Of a stretch of DNA of 64,000 nt, positions 25,601 to 31,700 are shown in pieces. The notes under the pieces were generated by a model. It did not search any database. It was not told the origin of the DNA and saw nothing but the letters and a program-made list of their open reading frames with translations. The first letter of the stretch is position 1. Each line of letters begins with the position of its first letter. This stretch comes from Owenia fusiformis (lineage: Eukaryota > Annelida > Polychaeta > Sabellida > Oweniidae). Both the position numbers and the translations under genes were made by a program. The stretch spans positions 5,891,001-5,955,000 of the forward strand of contig CAIIXF020000012.1 in the NCBI GenBank assembly GCA_903813345.2, read 5' to 3'.

Positions 25601-28284
25601 GCCTCAATATATACCCACAAACCTTATCCCCACTTACATACCCCCTCCGCCTTCATATAACTCTCATTTCTACTTTCTACAACTTACATGTTGTTGAATC
25701 TAGAAACACTAACATTTTTATTCCAGATAACAGTTACTTAAGAATAAGCAAATTGGGTCAGCATGAATAAAATAATAATAATTATTAATTTATGTTTCAG
25801 TTTAATGGATATACCTATAGGTGGGGCTGCACAACACTCTTCTTTATTGGTTATAATGAAATATTTTGACAGATATATGTTGAATGTTATCACTAAGCAT
25901 TGATAAAATATAAACTTGTCAAATTCTATTGAAAAGAAGAAGTGAATAAGGGAATTGTTTTATCATTTTGACGTTAATTTTGGTATAATTTTATCAAAAG
26001 GTGGCGCTGTAAAAGCAATTTCTTATATTTATACTTAATAAAAAGCTGTTTGGTGGGAATATTATCAAATAATAACTGAAGACACTAATTTATCACATTT
26101 TATTGAAATAAAAGCAGAAAAAAAATTATCAAAAAAATATTCTTATTTGACGATTATTTTGGTGGCCATCTTGAACTTTAACCTCGAAGGAGTGAGAATC
26201 GTGCTTGGCAATGCGGATTGAGATCTTTAAAATATCCATATTAGTCTGTGTGCCGAAAATCTAACATTTTCATTACAGATAACAGTTATTTAAGAATAAG
26301 CAAATTGGGTCAGCATGAATAAAAAAATAATAATCTTTAATTTATGTTTCAGAGCAGTTCAATGCATATATACCTATAGGTGGGGCTATCCAACACTCTT
26401 CTTTATTGATTATAATGAAATATTTTGACGGATATATGTTGAATATTATCAGTAAGCCTTGATAAAATATAAACTTGTCAAATTTTATTGAAAAGAAGTA
26501 GTGAATAAGGGAAATGTGTGTTATTTTGACGTCAATTTTGGTATAATTTTATCAAAAGATGGCGCTATTAAAGCAATTTCTTATGTTTATACTTAATAAA
26601 AAAATTCATTTGGTAGGAATATTATTAGATAATACCTGAAGACACTAATTTATCATATTTTATTGAAATAAAGGCAGTAAAAAAAATTATCAAAAAAATA
26701 TACATATTTGACGATATTTTTGGCGGCCATCTTGAATTTTCACCATGAAGGAGTGCGATTTGCGCTTGGCAATGCGAATCAAAATTTTTAGAATGTCCAT
26801 ATTAGTCTGTGTGCCGAAAATCTAAGAATATATATGATCGCGAACTATCACCATGTTAGAAACCCATTAGTGATTTGACTAATAGGAGCTTTGAAAATTA
26901 GAAAAATTGTCTGAAACTAAAGGTGTGCTCATAAAAAAGAAAAAAGATTTTCAATTTTTTCATTTTTTCTCTATTTCTAGAAATGAATTAAATTTTCAAA
27001 GCTCCTATCATTTAAAGCAAATGTTGGGCACATTTTCTGAAAAATCCAAAATATTCTGTTTACTGACTTTTCGAAACGCTAACTTTAACTTTTTTCAGTC
27101 ACATATTCAAAGGTCTGAAAAAGCTATTCGAACATGACTGTATTCATGCCTTCTATAAACTGTGAACAAAGTCAATGCTTCAGCTGGGTTATATTCGAGA
27201 TCAATTCTCCGGCTCTGTCCTAAGTGTTTCGTTCAGTGCACTCATTGGTCAGTTTAGGCCAGTCAATTATTTTCTCATCCCCCTCTCGTCTGCAAAATTC
27301 AAAATGGCAGGGACAAATTGTCCGGAGCCAAAATTTCCTGTCGGAGCATTTGTAAACTGTAATCTCAATAATTATCAGTGTAGGAGATATGTGTGAAACC
27401 AATAAAATAGGCCGAAATGTCAATAAAAAACTTAAGTTGGGGTCAGGAGGTAAGTAAACAAATTGGAACAGCCAAACGCTCAACCGGAAGTAGAAATGAA
27501 AAAAGTGGAAATGAACATCGACTTGGATTATTCTGGTGAGTTTTCATGTTCAAATCGTAATATAGACCTCAGAGCAGGGCTACTTAAGTTTCGAATACAC
27601 CCCTTGGGTCTTGGCACAAAATCTTCCGAAAAAAACGTTGTTACACCCCGCAGGGTCTAGAGTCCATTTCACTGCTTCATTTCGTCAGTAGAACGGCAAA
27701 AATAAGAAATTGGGAGACCATTGTGCAATAATATATGAAAAAGTATATTCATAATGTACACGGATGACATTTGTATATTTCAGATTTTTTAGTTTTTTGT
27801 GCAATAAGCCTGTGCCGTCTTGTAATTTGAAGAATTTCAGCCATGTTAATCTTATTGAAAATAACATGGCAGAGAAACATCCAAATATAAGAGGCCACAC
27901 ACTTTATAAGCCAAACTAAAAGCAATCCAAGATATACAAATGTCATTCATGTACATTAGGAATATACTTTTCCATATATTATTGCACAATGGTCTCCCAA
28001 TTTCTTATTTTTGCCGTTCTACTGACGAAATGAAGCAGTGAAATGGACTCTAGGCACAAACGTTTTCGAAACAGTGGCCTCCCTTTAACTCTTTATAACC
28101 AGGACACACTCATCGGAGGGCTTGCCCGACACACCAGCCAAGCCCCTGTGAACAATATACGCACAATCGATGAATTTTTACTCTGATAAGATGAAACTGT
28201 CAGCCTAATGTTTACTTACGAGTTTGTATGAAGATACTCATAGCTCAGCTGAGCTCTGCTTAATCCTGAGTAAGATGACATCAT
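1073..28284 (-). CDS. MORC2: MORC2 orthologue, 19 coding exons visible, 3' end outside window
   Basis: MORC family CW-type zinc finger ATPase. In mammals MORC2 is a nuclear, DNA-binding GHKL ATPase that compacts chromatin and works with the HUSH silencing complex; that function is family knowledge. Nineteen exons join in frame to 828 codons. Order: GHKL ATPase (about residues 20-290), coiled coil, second half of the ATPase module, CW finger (about 505-550), charged coiled coil, acidic linker, and the start of the Tudor/chromo-like domain. The human protein has the same order and about 1030 residues, so roughly the last 150-200 residues, including the C-terminal coiled coil, should lie left of position 1073. 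Start codons at 28284 and 28281 are in frame and next to each other. Every junction is GT/AG and phase-consistent; the last donor seen is at 1072. Exon coordinates are given in the five part entries. The gene hosts an oppositely oriented gene in its tenth intron. Confidence 0.95.
1335..1616. repeat. Short-unit tandem repeat next to a MORC2 splice donor
   Basis: About 280 bp built from two alternating blocks, AGTATGGATAGTGCACTGA and AGTATGGACTGA, in irregular order, about nine larger units. The array ends a few bases from the exon 18 donor at 1617-1622. Long open frames here are artefacts of the repeat. Confidence 0.85.
2001..4111 (-). CDS. MORC2: MORC2 exons 14-17: coiled coil, ER/K helix and acidic linker
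   Basis: Exons: 3979-4111, 3351-3653, 2737-2934, 2001-2085. Exon 14 is a short coiled coil after the CW finger ([19 protein letters not shown]). Exon 15 is 101 codons, of which about 85 are almost only Glu, Lys, Arg with scattered Met/Ala/Gln: a candidate single alpha-helix that the human protein does not show at this length. Its donor is GTGCAAG, weaker than the GTAAG used elsewhere. Exon 16 has an acidic Ser/Glu run and a basic Pro/Lys segment, typical of a disordered nuclear linker with possible nuclear localisation signals. Exon 17 is Asp/Glu/Thr-rich. Exon 14 has a tandem repeat in the intron right at its acceptor. Confidence 0.88.
2258..2578 (-). mobile_element. tRNA-derived SINE
   Basis: Read on the minus strand, the element begins at about 2578 with an RNA polymerase III A box (TGGCTCAGTGG, around 2555) and a B box (GGGTTCGATTCCCGG, around 2503). 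A roughly 200-bp unrelated body follows, with a TAA-type simple tail at 2258-2272. That is the layout of a tRNA-related SINE. The anticodon arm cannot be folded properly, so it is not a functional tRNA gene. It sits in the MORC2 intron between exons 16 and 17. Confidence 0.75.
4113..4212. repeat. 24-bp tandem repeat at the MORC2 exon 14 acceptor
   Basis: Four imperfect copies of a unit containing ACACATTCCAATTCA begin directly beside the exon 14 acceptor. On the transcribed strand the repeats supply the pyrimidine-rich run just upstream of the AG. Confidence 0.75.
4535..5629 (-). CDS. MORC2: MORC2 exons 11-13: end of ATPase module and CW zinc finger
   Basis: Exons: 5449-5629, 4924-5052, 4535-4640. 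Exon 11 gives [20 protein letters not shown], nearly identical to the vertebrate MORC2 segment. Exons 12-13 encode the CW-type zinc finger: [14 protein letters not shown], then DDWECTDN and QHNTC across the exon 13/14 junction. The four zinc-ligand cysteines are visible. CW fingers in many proteins read methylated H3K4; in vertebrate MORC2 the finger lacks one aromatic-cage Trp and does not bind it, and here too the residue next to the first Cys is not Trp (Gln-Cys-Asp), so loss of H3K4me reading is likely (inference). Confidence 0.95.
5735..7076 (+). mobile_element. Pearl/HINE-like element with 162-bp tandem core
   Basis: Seven copies of a 162-bp unit (start points at about 5883, 6045, 6207, 6369, 6531, 6693, 6855), highly similar to each other, each with AAAATGGCCACCTT. 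They are followed by a G+C-rich microsatellite of CGCC/CCCG type (7009-7033) and a terminal hairpin, TATCGTACCT then AGGTACGATA (7048-7074). A related motif, AATATCGTACCT, lies in front of the core at 5751. Leader, tandem core of about 160 bp, microsatellite and 3' hairpin is the architecture described for bivalve pearl elements and Helentron-associated HINEs. No coding capacity. It lies in MORC2 intron 10. Confidence 0.7.
7080..8404. other. MORC2 intron 10 segment upstream of the nested gene
   Basis: Gene-free and AT-rich. It holds the short HINE-like copy at 7385-7562, and at about 8155-8395 a degenerate tandem repeat of about 60 bp (unit with GCAAAACTTGAAAA and ACATCAGAA-like parts) directly before the start codon of the nested gene. 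Any promoter of that gene should lie here; I cannot point to a clear core promoter element. Confidence 0.5.
7385..7562 (+). mobile_element. Short HINE-like copy without tandem core
   Basis: Shares with the element at 46855-48478 the leader TTAACATGCAAAATATCAC, the segment TTTGTTACAGACAC, a microsatellite-like run of AACCACCGAATGCC, and the end motif CAACAATATGTTACCATGG. It lacks the core repeats and has a decayed terminal hairpin. Confidence 0.55.
8405..10229 (+). CDS. Nested multi-pass membrane protein, MFS/nodulin-like transporter
   Basis: Two exons, 8405-8846 and 9070-10229, joined by a GTGAGT/CAG intron, give 533 aa. The gene lies on the opposite strand inside MORC2 intron 10. About twelve hydrophobic segments are visible: one near residues 22-44, several around 62-83, 90-108 and 120-140, then a second block from about residue 265 to the end. 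A long hydrophilic, acidic central loop (about 205-265, with a run of Asp) separates the halves, as in major facilitator superfamily proteins. [17 protein letters not shown] resembles the glycine-rich fourth helix of nodulin-like MFS proteins (weak recognition). Near residues 470-500 is a degenerate octapeptide repeat, NTNVSLY-like, that adds several N-glycosylation sequons to what should be an extracellular loop. Because it is spliced, it is not a simple retrocopy. Substrate unknown. Confidence 0.8.
10020..10110 (+). repeat. 24-bp coding repeat adding glycosylation sequons
   Basis: Four imperfect 24-bp units with AATACCAATGTGTCACT within exon 2 of the nested membrane protein. They are in frame and encode NVS or NVT sequons about every eight residues. 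Confidence 0.8.
10224..10560. repeat. Degenerate 60-bp tandem repeat with CCAAT boxes
   Basis: Six or so units of about 55-65 bp directly after the stop codon of the nested gene. Each contains a motif of the form ATTAGCCAATCAGG (an inverted ATTGG / NF-Y-type CCAAT box), then AAGRTTACAATGTGG and a GTCAAGTAA-like part. The first unit overlaps the stop codon region, so it forms the 3' UTR or downstream flank. Confidence 0.75.
10933..13063 (-). CDS. MORC2: MORC2 exons 8-10: transducer region and coiled-coil insertion
   Basis: Exons: 12855-13063, 12269-12443, 10933-11047. Exon 8 encodes [20 protein letters not shown] followed by a Lys/Arg-rich stretch ending in SSRFKSRAE; this is the strand-rich S5-type second half of the GHKL module and is the most MORC2-like part of the protein. 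Exon 9 encodes an Ala/Lys/Glu-rich helix ([16 protein letters not shown]...), equivalent to the antiparallel coiled-coil arm (CC1) that projects from the MORC2 ATPase and binds DNA. Exon 10 returns to the folded module with [20 protein letters not shown]. Phases are 1, 1, 2 in and close exactly. Intron 10 (5630-10932) contains the nested plus-strand gene. Confidence 0.95.
11196..11597. mobile_element. MITE-like element with inverted ends and an internal duplication
   Basis: The ends are inverted copies: GACAATTCTCGGTTTGGAG at about 11202 and the reverse complement of CTCCAAACTGAGAATCGTC at about 11575-11593. Between them are two direct copies of an approximately 190-bp block (one from about 11210, one from about 11400), each with TTAATTTGGGTAATATTTCTA. 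No coding capacity. In MORC2 intron 9. Confidence 0.65.
13115..13245 (+). mobile_element. Short HINE-like copy without tandem core
   Basis: Contains GGCATTAACATGCAAAATGTC, TACAGACACCG, one GACGCCAACCGCCGTC unit of the microsatellite and GGAGATCATAACAATATGTC, in the same order as the large element at 46855-48478, with the core repeats missing. Confidence 0.65.
13250..15250. other. MORC2 intron 7, largely unremarkable
   Basis: Gene-free AT-rich intron. It holds one degraded MITE of the CAGTAAAACCTG family at about 14497-14645; I see no coding exon or RNA gene elsewhere in it. Confidence 0.5.
14497..14645. mobile_element. MITE of the CAGTAAAACCTG family, copy 1
   Basis: Inverted ends AAACCTGTATATCCAAACAC and its counterpart near AACAGGTTTTACTGTAA, with CAATGTGAACAC repeated between. 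Related to copies at 39828-40014 and 51155-51348. Confidence 0.6.
15252..28284 (-). CDS. MORC2: MORC2 exons 1-7: GHKL ATPase domain
   Basis: Exons: 28220-28284, 22809-22862, 22332-22366, 18892-18960, 17935-18025, 15887-16070, 15252-15472. The translation carries the Bergerat-fold ATP-binding motifs: helix motif [10 protein letters not shown] with Glu34 and Asn38 (catalytic Glu and Mg-binding Asn in the family), FLDDGEGM at residues 65-72 (motif II, DxGxG), and [14 protein letters not shown] with the ATP-lid glycines. The segment that follows ([23 protein letters not shown]) is almost colinear with vertebrate MORC2. Exon 1 encodes [15 protein letters not shown], matching the N-terminal arm used for ATP-dependent dimerisation in MORC2. 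Intron 1 (22863-28219) and intron 3 (18961-22331) are long and filled with repeats. No key residue of the ATPase is missing, so the enzyme is probably active. Confidence 0.95.
16155..16372. repeat. Palindrome-ended short repeat (GGCCTGTAGCCA family), copy 1
   Basis: Starts GCAGGCCTGTAGCCACGA and ends CCTGGCTACGGGACTG, inverted relative to each other. The body includes GTGCTCAGAATGGTGAAAAA, also seen at 31900-32060 and 52030-52200. Confidence 0.6.
16517..17798. mobile_element. 1282-bp TIR element with 5-bp target duplication
   Basis: The first 20 bases, CACGGTGTATAACCCAAACG, are repeated exactly in inverted form at the right end (17779-17798), and inverted similarity continues inward for about 70 bp. 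The element is flanked by ATGAA on both sides (16512-16516 and 17799-17803), a 5-bp target-site duplication. The motif GGAGCGTTTC or its complement occurs nine times, at both ends and inside, suggesting recognition sites for its transposase (inference). No transposase ORF is visible, so it is non-autonomous. Superfamily not assigned. In MORC2 intron 5. Confidence 0.85.
20700..21140. repeat. Approximately 50-bp tandem repeat, eight or nine units
   Basis: Units contain TCTGGATTATCTAATTAAAA followed by TAATTAACCCTGCAACATTT with small variations. Two higher-order pairs are nearly identical, indicating duplication of unit pairs. Confidence 0.85.
21252..21345. repeat. 29-bp tandem repeat, four units
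   Basis: Four copies containing GATGAGGGTGACAAGTCAAT; the fourth has diverged slightly. Confidence 0.85.
22900..27130 (-). mobile_element. Long-TIR element A in MORC2 intron 1
   Basis: A strongly matching inverted pair starts at GATAGTTCGCGATCATATAT (about 23061) and at its complement (about 26850). It continues through CATTGCCAAGCGC and AAGATGGCCGCCA into AT-rich sequence for over 500 bp. The right arm is present twice in tandem (about 25690-26260 and 26265-26850). Weaker inverted similarity outside (TGTGACTGAAAAA around 22938 and its complement near 27100) suggests the true ends are about 22900 and 27130. Between the arms is a decayed ORF on the minus strand (separate entry). Target duplication not resolved. 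Confidence 0.75.
23840..25460 (-). pseudogene. Decayed ORF of an invertebrate repeat-protein family, in element A
   Basis: The minus strand, read across several stops and frameshifts, gives conserved blocks in order: [16 protein letters not shown] (about 25430), then LSSWHSHI-like (about 25250), then [25 protein letters not shown] and [10 protein letters not shown] (24460-24770), [17 protein letters not shown] (about 24430), and HIWGQFNK (about 24080). I recall these blocks from many uncharacterised proteins in molluscs and cnidarians. The block expected between NKRELF and AHEMA, with two acidic motifs, seems deleted or scrambled. Function unknown; it is probably the mobility protein of this element (inference). 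Not translatable as it stands. Confidence 0.6.
27160..27655 (+). other. Possible orphan promoter/first-exon region in MORC2 intron 1
   Basis: Less AT-rich than its surroundings. It has two plausible splice donors after open frames: GGAG|GTAAGT at about 27450, and the frame ATGAAAAAAGTGGAAATGA from about 27497 ending in TCTG|GTGAGT at about 27536. No downstream exon that continues it was found, and a MITE begins right after. Could be an unrelated first exon or chance. Confidence 0.2.
27656..28054. mobile_element. MITE with about 130-bp terminal inverted repeats
   Basis: The left arm begins TCTAGAGTCCATTTCACTGC and the right arm ends with its complement, GCAGTGAAATGGACTCTAGG. The arms match for about 130 bp and include CGTCAGTAGAACGGC and CATTGTGCAATAATATATG. 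The loop is about 140 bp with no coding capacity. It lies in MORC2 intron 1, about 165 bp from the exon 1 donor. Confidence 0.85.
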
Positions 28285-28790
28285 GTAATCTGGTTATATT
28301 CCTCTACTGATGATTGTGAATTACATCTATCATAGACAGGATCTTCAGAGACATTCAAAATAAACTTGAAAAATGAAATTTATTCGAATCTTTCTTGACA
28401 AGCTCGTCAAATTTCTCCACACAGATGCATGCTTTTGATGTAACAATCCTATCCGTCAAAGACTATAATGTTATGTTCAAGTAATCCTTGGTTATAGCCA
28501 CTAAGTAACAGTTGATTTTCAGAAAATGAGGAAATTGTGATGAATTTCAAAGCTTTTTCACGTGAAATGTTGTCCAAAGCACCTGCACGTAAATACGCGC
28601 CGCAAAAATAGTCCTGTTGTTTTATATCATTGTTTAAGTTTATCGCAGTGTATTTCTGTTAAAAAGGTAACTAAATGTATCGAATTGTTTTATTTAACTA
28701 AGATTGTAATGAAATTTCGAAATTAATAAGGTAAATGAAGGCTTTCGATGTATTAATTTGTTGGAACTATTTGACCTAATTTTATCCAAT
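28285..28790. promoter_or_regulatory. Probable bidirectional promoter of MORC2 and CUSTOS
   Basis: The start codons of MORC2 (minus, 28284) and CUSTOS (plus, 28791) are 506 bp apart and face away from each other, so both promoters must lie here unless there are upstream untranslated exons. GC-rich spots include GCACGTAAATACGCGCCGC (about 28585). No TATA box is placed convincingly. Confidence 0.55.
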
Positions 28791-31700
28791 ATGGCGGCCT
28801 CCATGAAACATGCTTCCGGTGAAGATTCAAGTTCTGATGAGGATGACTCTCGTTTCAGAGAGGCTGTTGTGGAATTTCCACAAAATCAAGTCAATACAGG
28901 TACACAGGAGCACATTTTTATTACTACATAAAAGTATTCATGCTTGATCTGTTCATGCAATCTTCCAAAATGCGTTGAAATTTCATATATTTGATCACTT
29001 CCGGTTTGGACCAAGCCAAATGAACAACAGTAGATCTGATCAAGTTATAAATGAAACACCATTGGTCTGAATCCCAATTGTCCAAAACAAATTGGTCCTA
29101 ATTCGAATCATTCAAATCCAAATCGTCCAATTCCTATAGGCCAAATCCCTATCGTGCGTCGAAATCCCAATCATCCAAGTGCCAATGGTCATTGAATCAT
29201 ATCCGTCCGAAACTCTATATGAAAATTAACAATTGTTACTATGATTTACACAGGGAGGTATCATGACAGTAAGGTCAACTTTTTCATAACAGTTAGTCAA
29301 TGTATCTAAAACCTGAGACCATCATCTGCCCTGTCAACCCTCATGCATTAGGCGTGATTGTCACGCATTTGCTGGAAAAATAGAAATCACGCATCAATTT
29401 AGCATGTTTGATCAAATATCACGCAAATCACGCATTTTGTTGAAATTTTTAAAAATCGTTTTTTGCGAAATGCCGATACGGTAAAATACCGAACGGCGAA
29501 AAAAAGCGAACGCATTCCGTTCGGTCTTTGCACGCGATTGCCGTTTATGTCACGCATTTGGTACAAAATGTGTGTATATGTCACGCATTTGTTCCGAAAA
29601 TATTCACACCTGATCATAAAATATGTTAGCTAAAACCTGTATAAATTCCACTAACCAAATCCATGTGAATGACAATTTTGTATTATTAGCGTAATTAAGC
29701 AGGATTATGACCAATGGGATTAGAACGATTGGGATCGGACAAATGAGATTTGGAAGATTATTGGATTCGAACAGATGAGATTCGGACCATTGTGTTTCGG
29801 ACCAATATGGATTTGGACCATGTGGATTCACATCGGACCAATAAGATCTGAACCATGATGAGGCGACCCCCAATCTACTTCATCAAACTTCAATCTAAAT
29901 CAGTTGAAAACATTTATGAGATTCGAATAGGGTCCTTTAGATCATCATTCTAAAATAACTCCCTTTATAAGGAACATAATAAATCTAACCATGCCATAGG
30001 CAATAAAAGGAATTCTACAGCTTTATTTGAAACATTGTTGAAGTCAGATTTAATTCGTTGTTATTTTTGCCATAAATGAGCTCATACACACTATTTACAA
30101 TAGGCTGTAACTTTGCAATATTATGTCATGCATGGGCAAAACTCCTGTGGTAACTGGAGAATTAAATTCTCTTTAAAATGGATACATTTTGTATCTATAC
30201 ATTTTTACAACAGAGAGAGGCCATTGTTGTTTTTTGATGCCCTCAACATGAATGTATATTCACCCCAAATATTGCTTGTACACCAATGGCTACCCTCTAC
30301 TTCATGGATCCAGTTTTAAAAAACTTGAAATATGGAGCAGTCAAAGGATAGGTATCGATATGGAGAACTGAATTCAACAATGTTTTTCTCTTAAACCAAT
30401 CATTGAAAATATTCTGTAAAAAAACACGGTATTTTATGTAATGTTAAATGATTGACAACAATTTAATGCGAAAATTATTTAGAAATATTTTATATAACTG
30501 TTAACATTTTTTCTATTTTTAGTGCAACTGTTTTTGCCATTAAATTGACAATTTGTAAGATTTTCAGAAATTTTTGATGACTGGTTTAAGAGAAATGTGT
30601 GTTCAAAAAGTTCGCCATATCGATACCCATTATTTTCTATTGTCATTTATAATCCACATTTCATAACAATTTCTCTCAGAATACCTTTCCCCAAAAATGA
30701 GCACTTTTAGTAGTTTTTTATAGTTTTATTGTCAAAGAACACTTCTTACAGAATTTTCAGTTAGCGAAATCTTCAAAATTATGCATATTTGTTCAAACTT
30801 TATAATCATCATCATTACCATTGATGTTGTTCCAGGTCCTTCTGGCACATCGGGTCAAGATGGAGCTGTCAATCATAAAGTTCAACTTGCACAGAAGCCA
30901 TCTCTCAGGTATTGTACAGCCAATTGTAGATGTATCACTTTATACTTCCGAAGATGAATTTCTCCCAATTAGATATGCAGTAAAAACCTTGATATCTGAA
31001 CACTCTAATCCAAAGATGTCTTGAACATTTTTTCGGTCCCAATCTTGTAAAGCTCCCATTTACTCACATATAAAATAAACTTGAAATCACCTGCTATACT
31101 TTTAGACAGATAATTATATTGTAAAACAGACGATTGGTTAATATATAATAGATGCCAGCATTGTAACAATAAAGTGTTATTTGAATGTGTTTCCAAATAT
31201 TTTAAAAAGATATGTTTCATGGGGGGGGGGGTGCAATCGCCAAACCAAAAAAATTTTGGTTTTCAGTAAGGGGGGTGTGATTGTGGCTTAAACAAGCCAA
31301 AAAGATTTTTCTTGAATTTTACGAAAATTGATGCAACTGGTTTCAAAATTGAGCTAGAAGCTTCAAATAAAAAGCATTTAAAGCTATTTTCCTCTTCTTT
31401 ATCATGGTTATATTGTGTGTGATCCCACACCCATGGCTACGTCTATAAATTATAGTCAATTTTCATGGCCTTAATTCATTCTCCCATTCTATATGAAACT
31501 TGAATCAGTTAATGTGACCATAACATGTTCTTTGCAAAAAGTCAAGGTTGCACACATTATGGCCCATGATACCATGGTGAAATGAACCATTATTCAGTAC
31601 TAAGTACAAAAAGGTCACATGAGATAGTTGTTCTGCACATGTGACAATCATTATAAGTAACATATTTTTTGTTTAAGTAGTACTGTAATTGAATTCCAAT

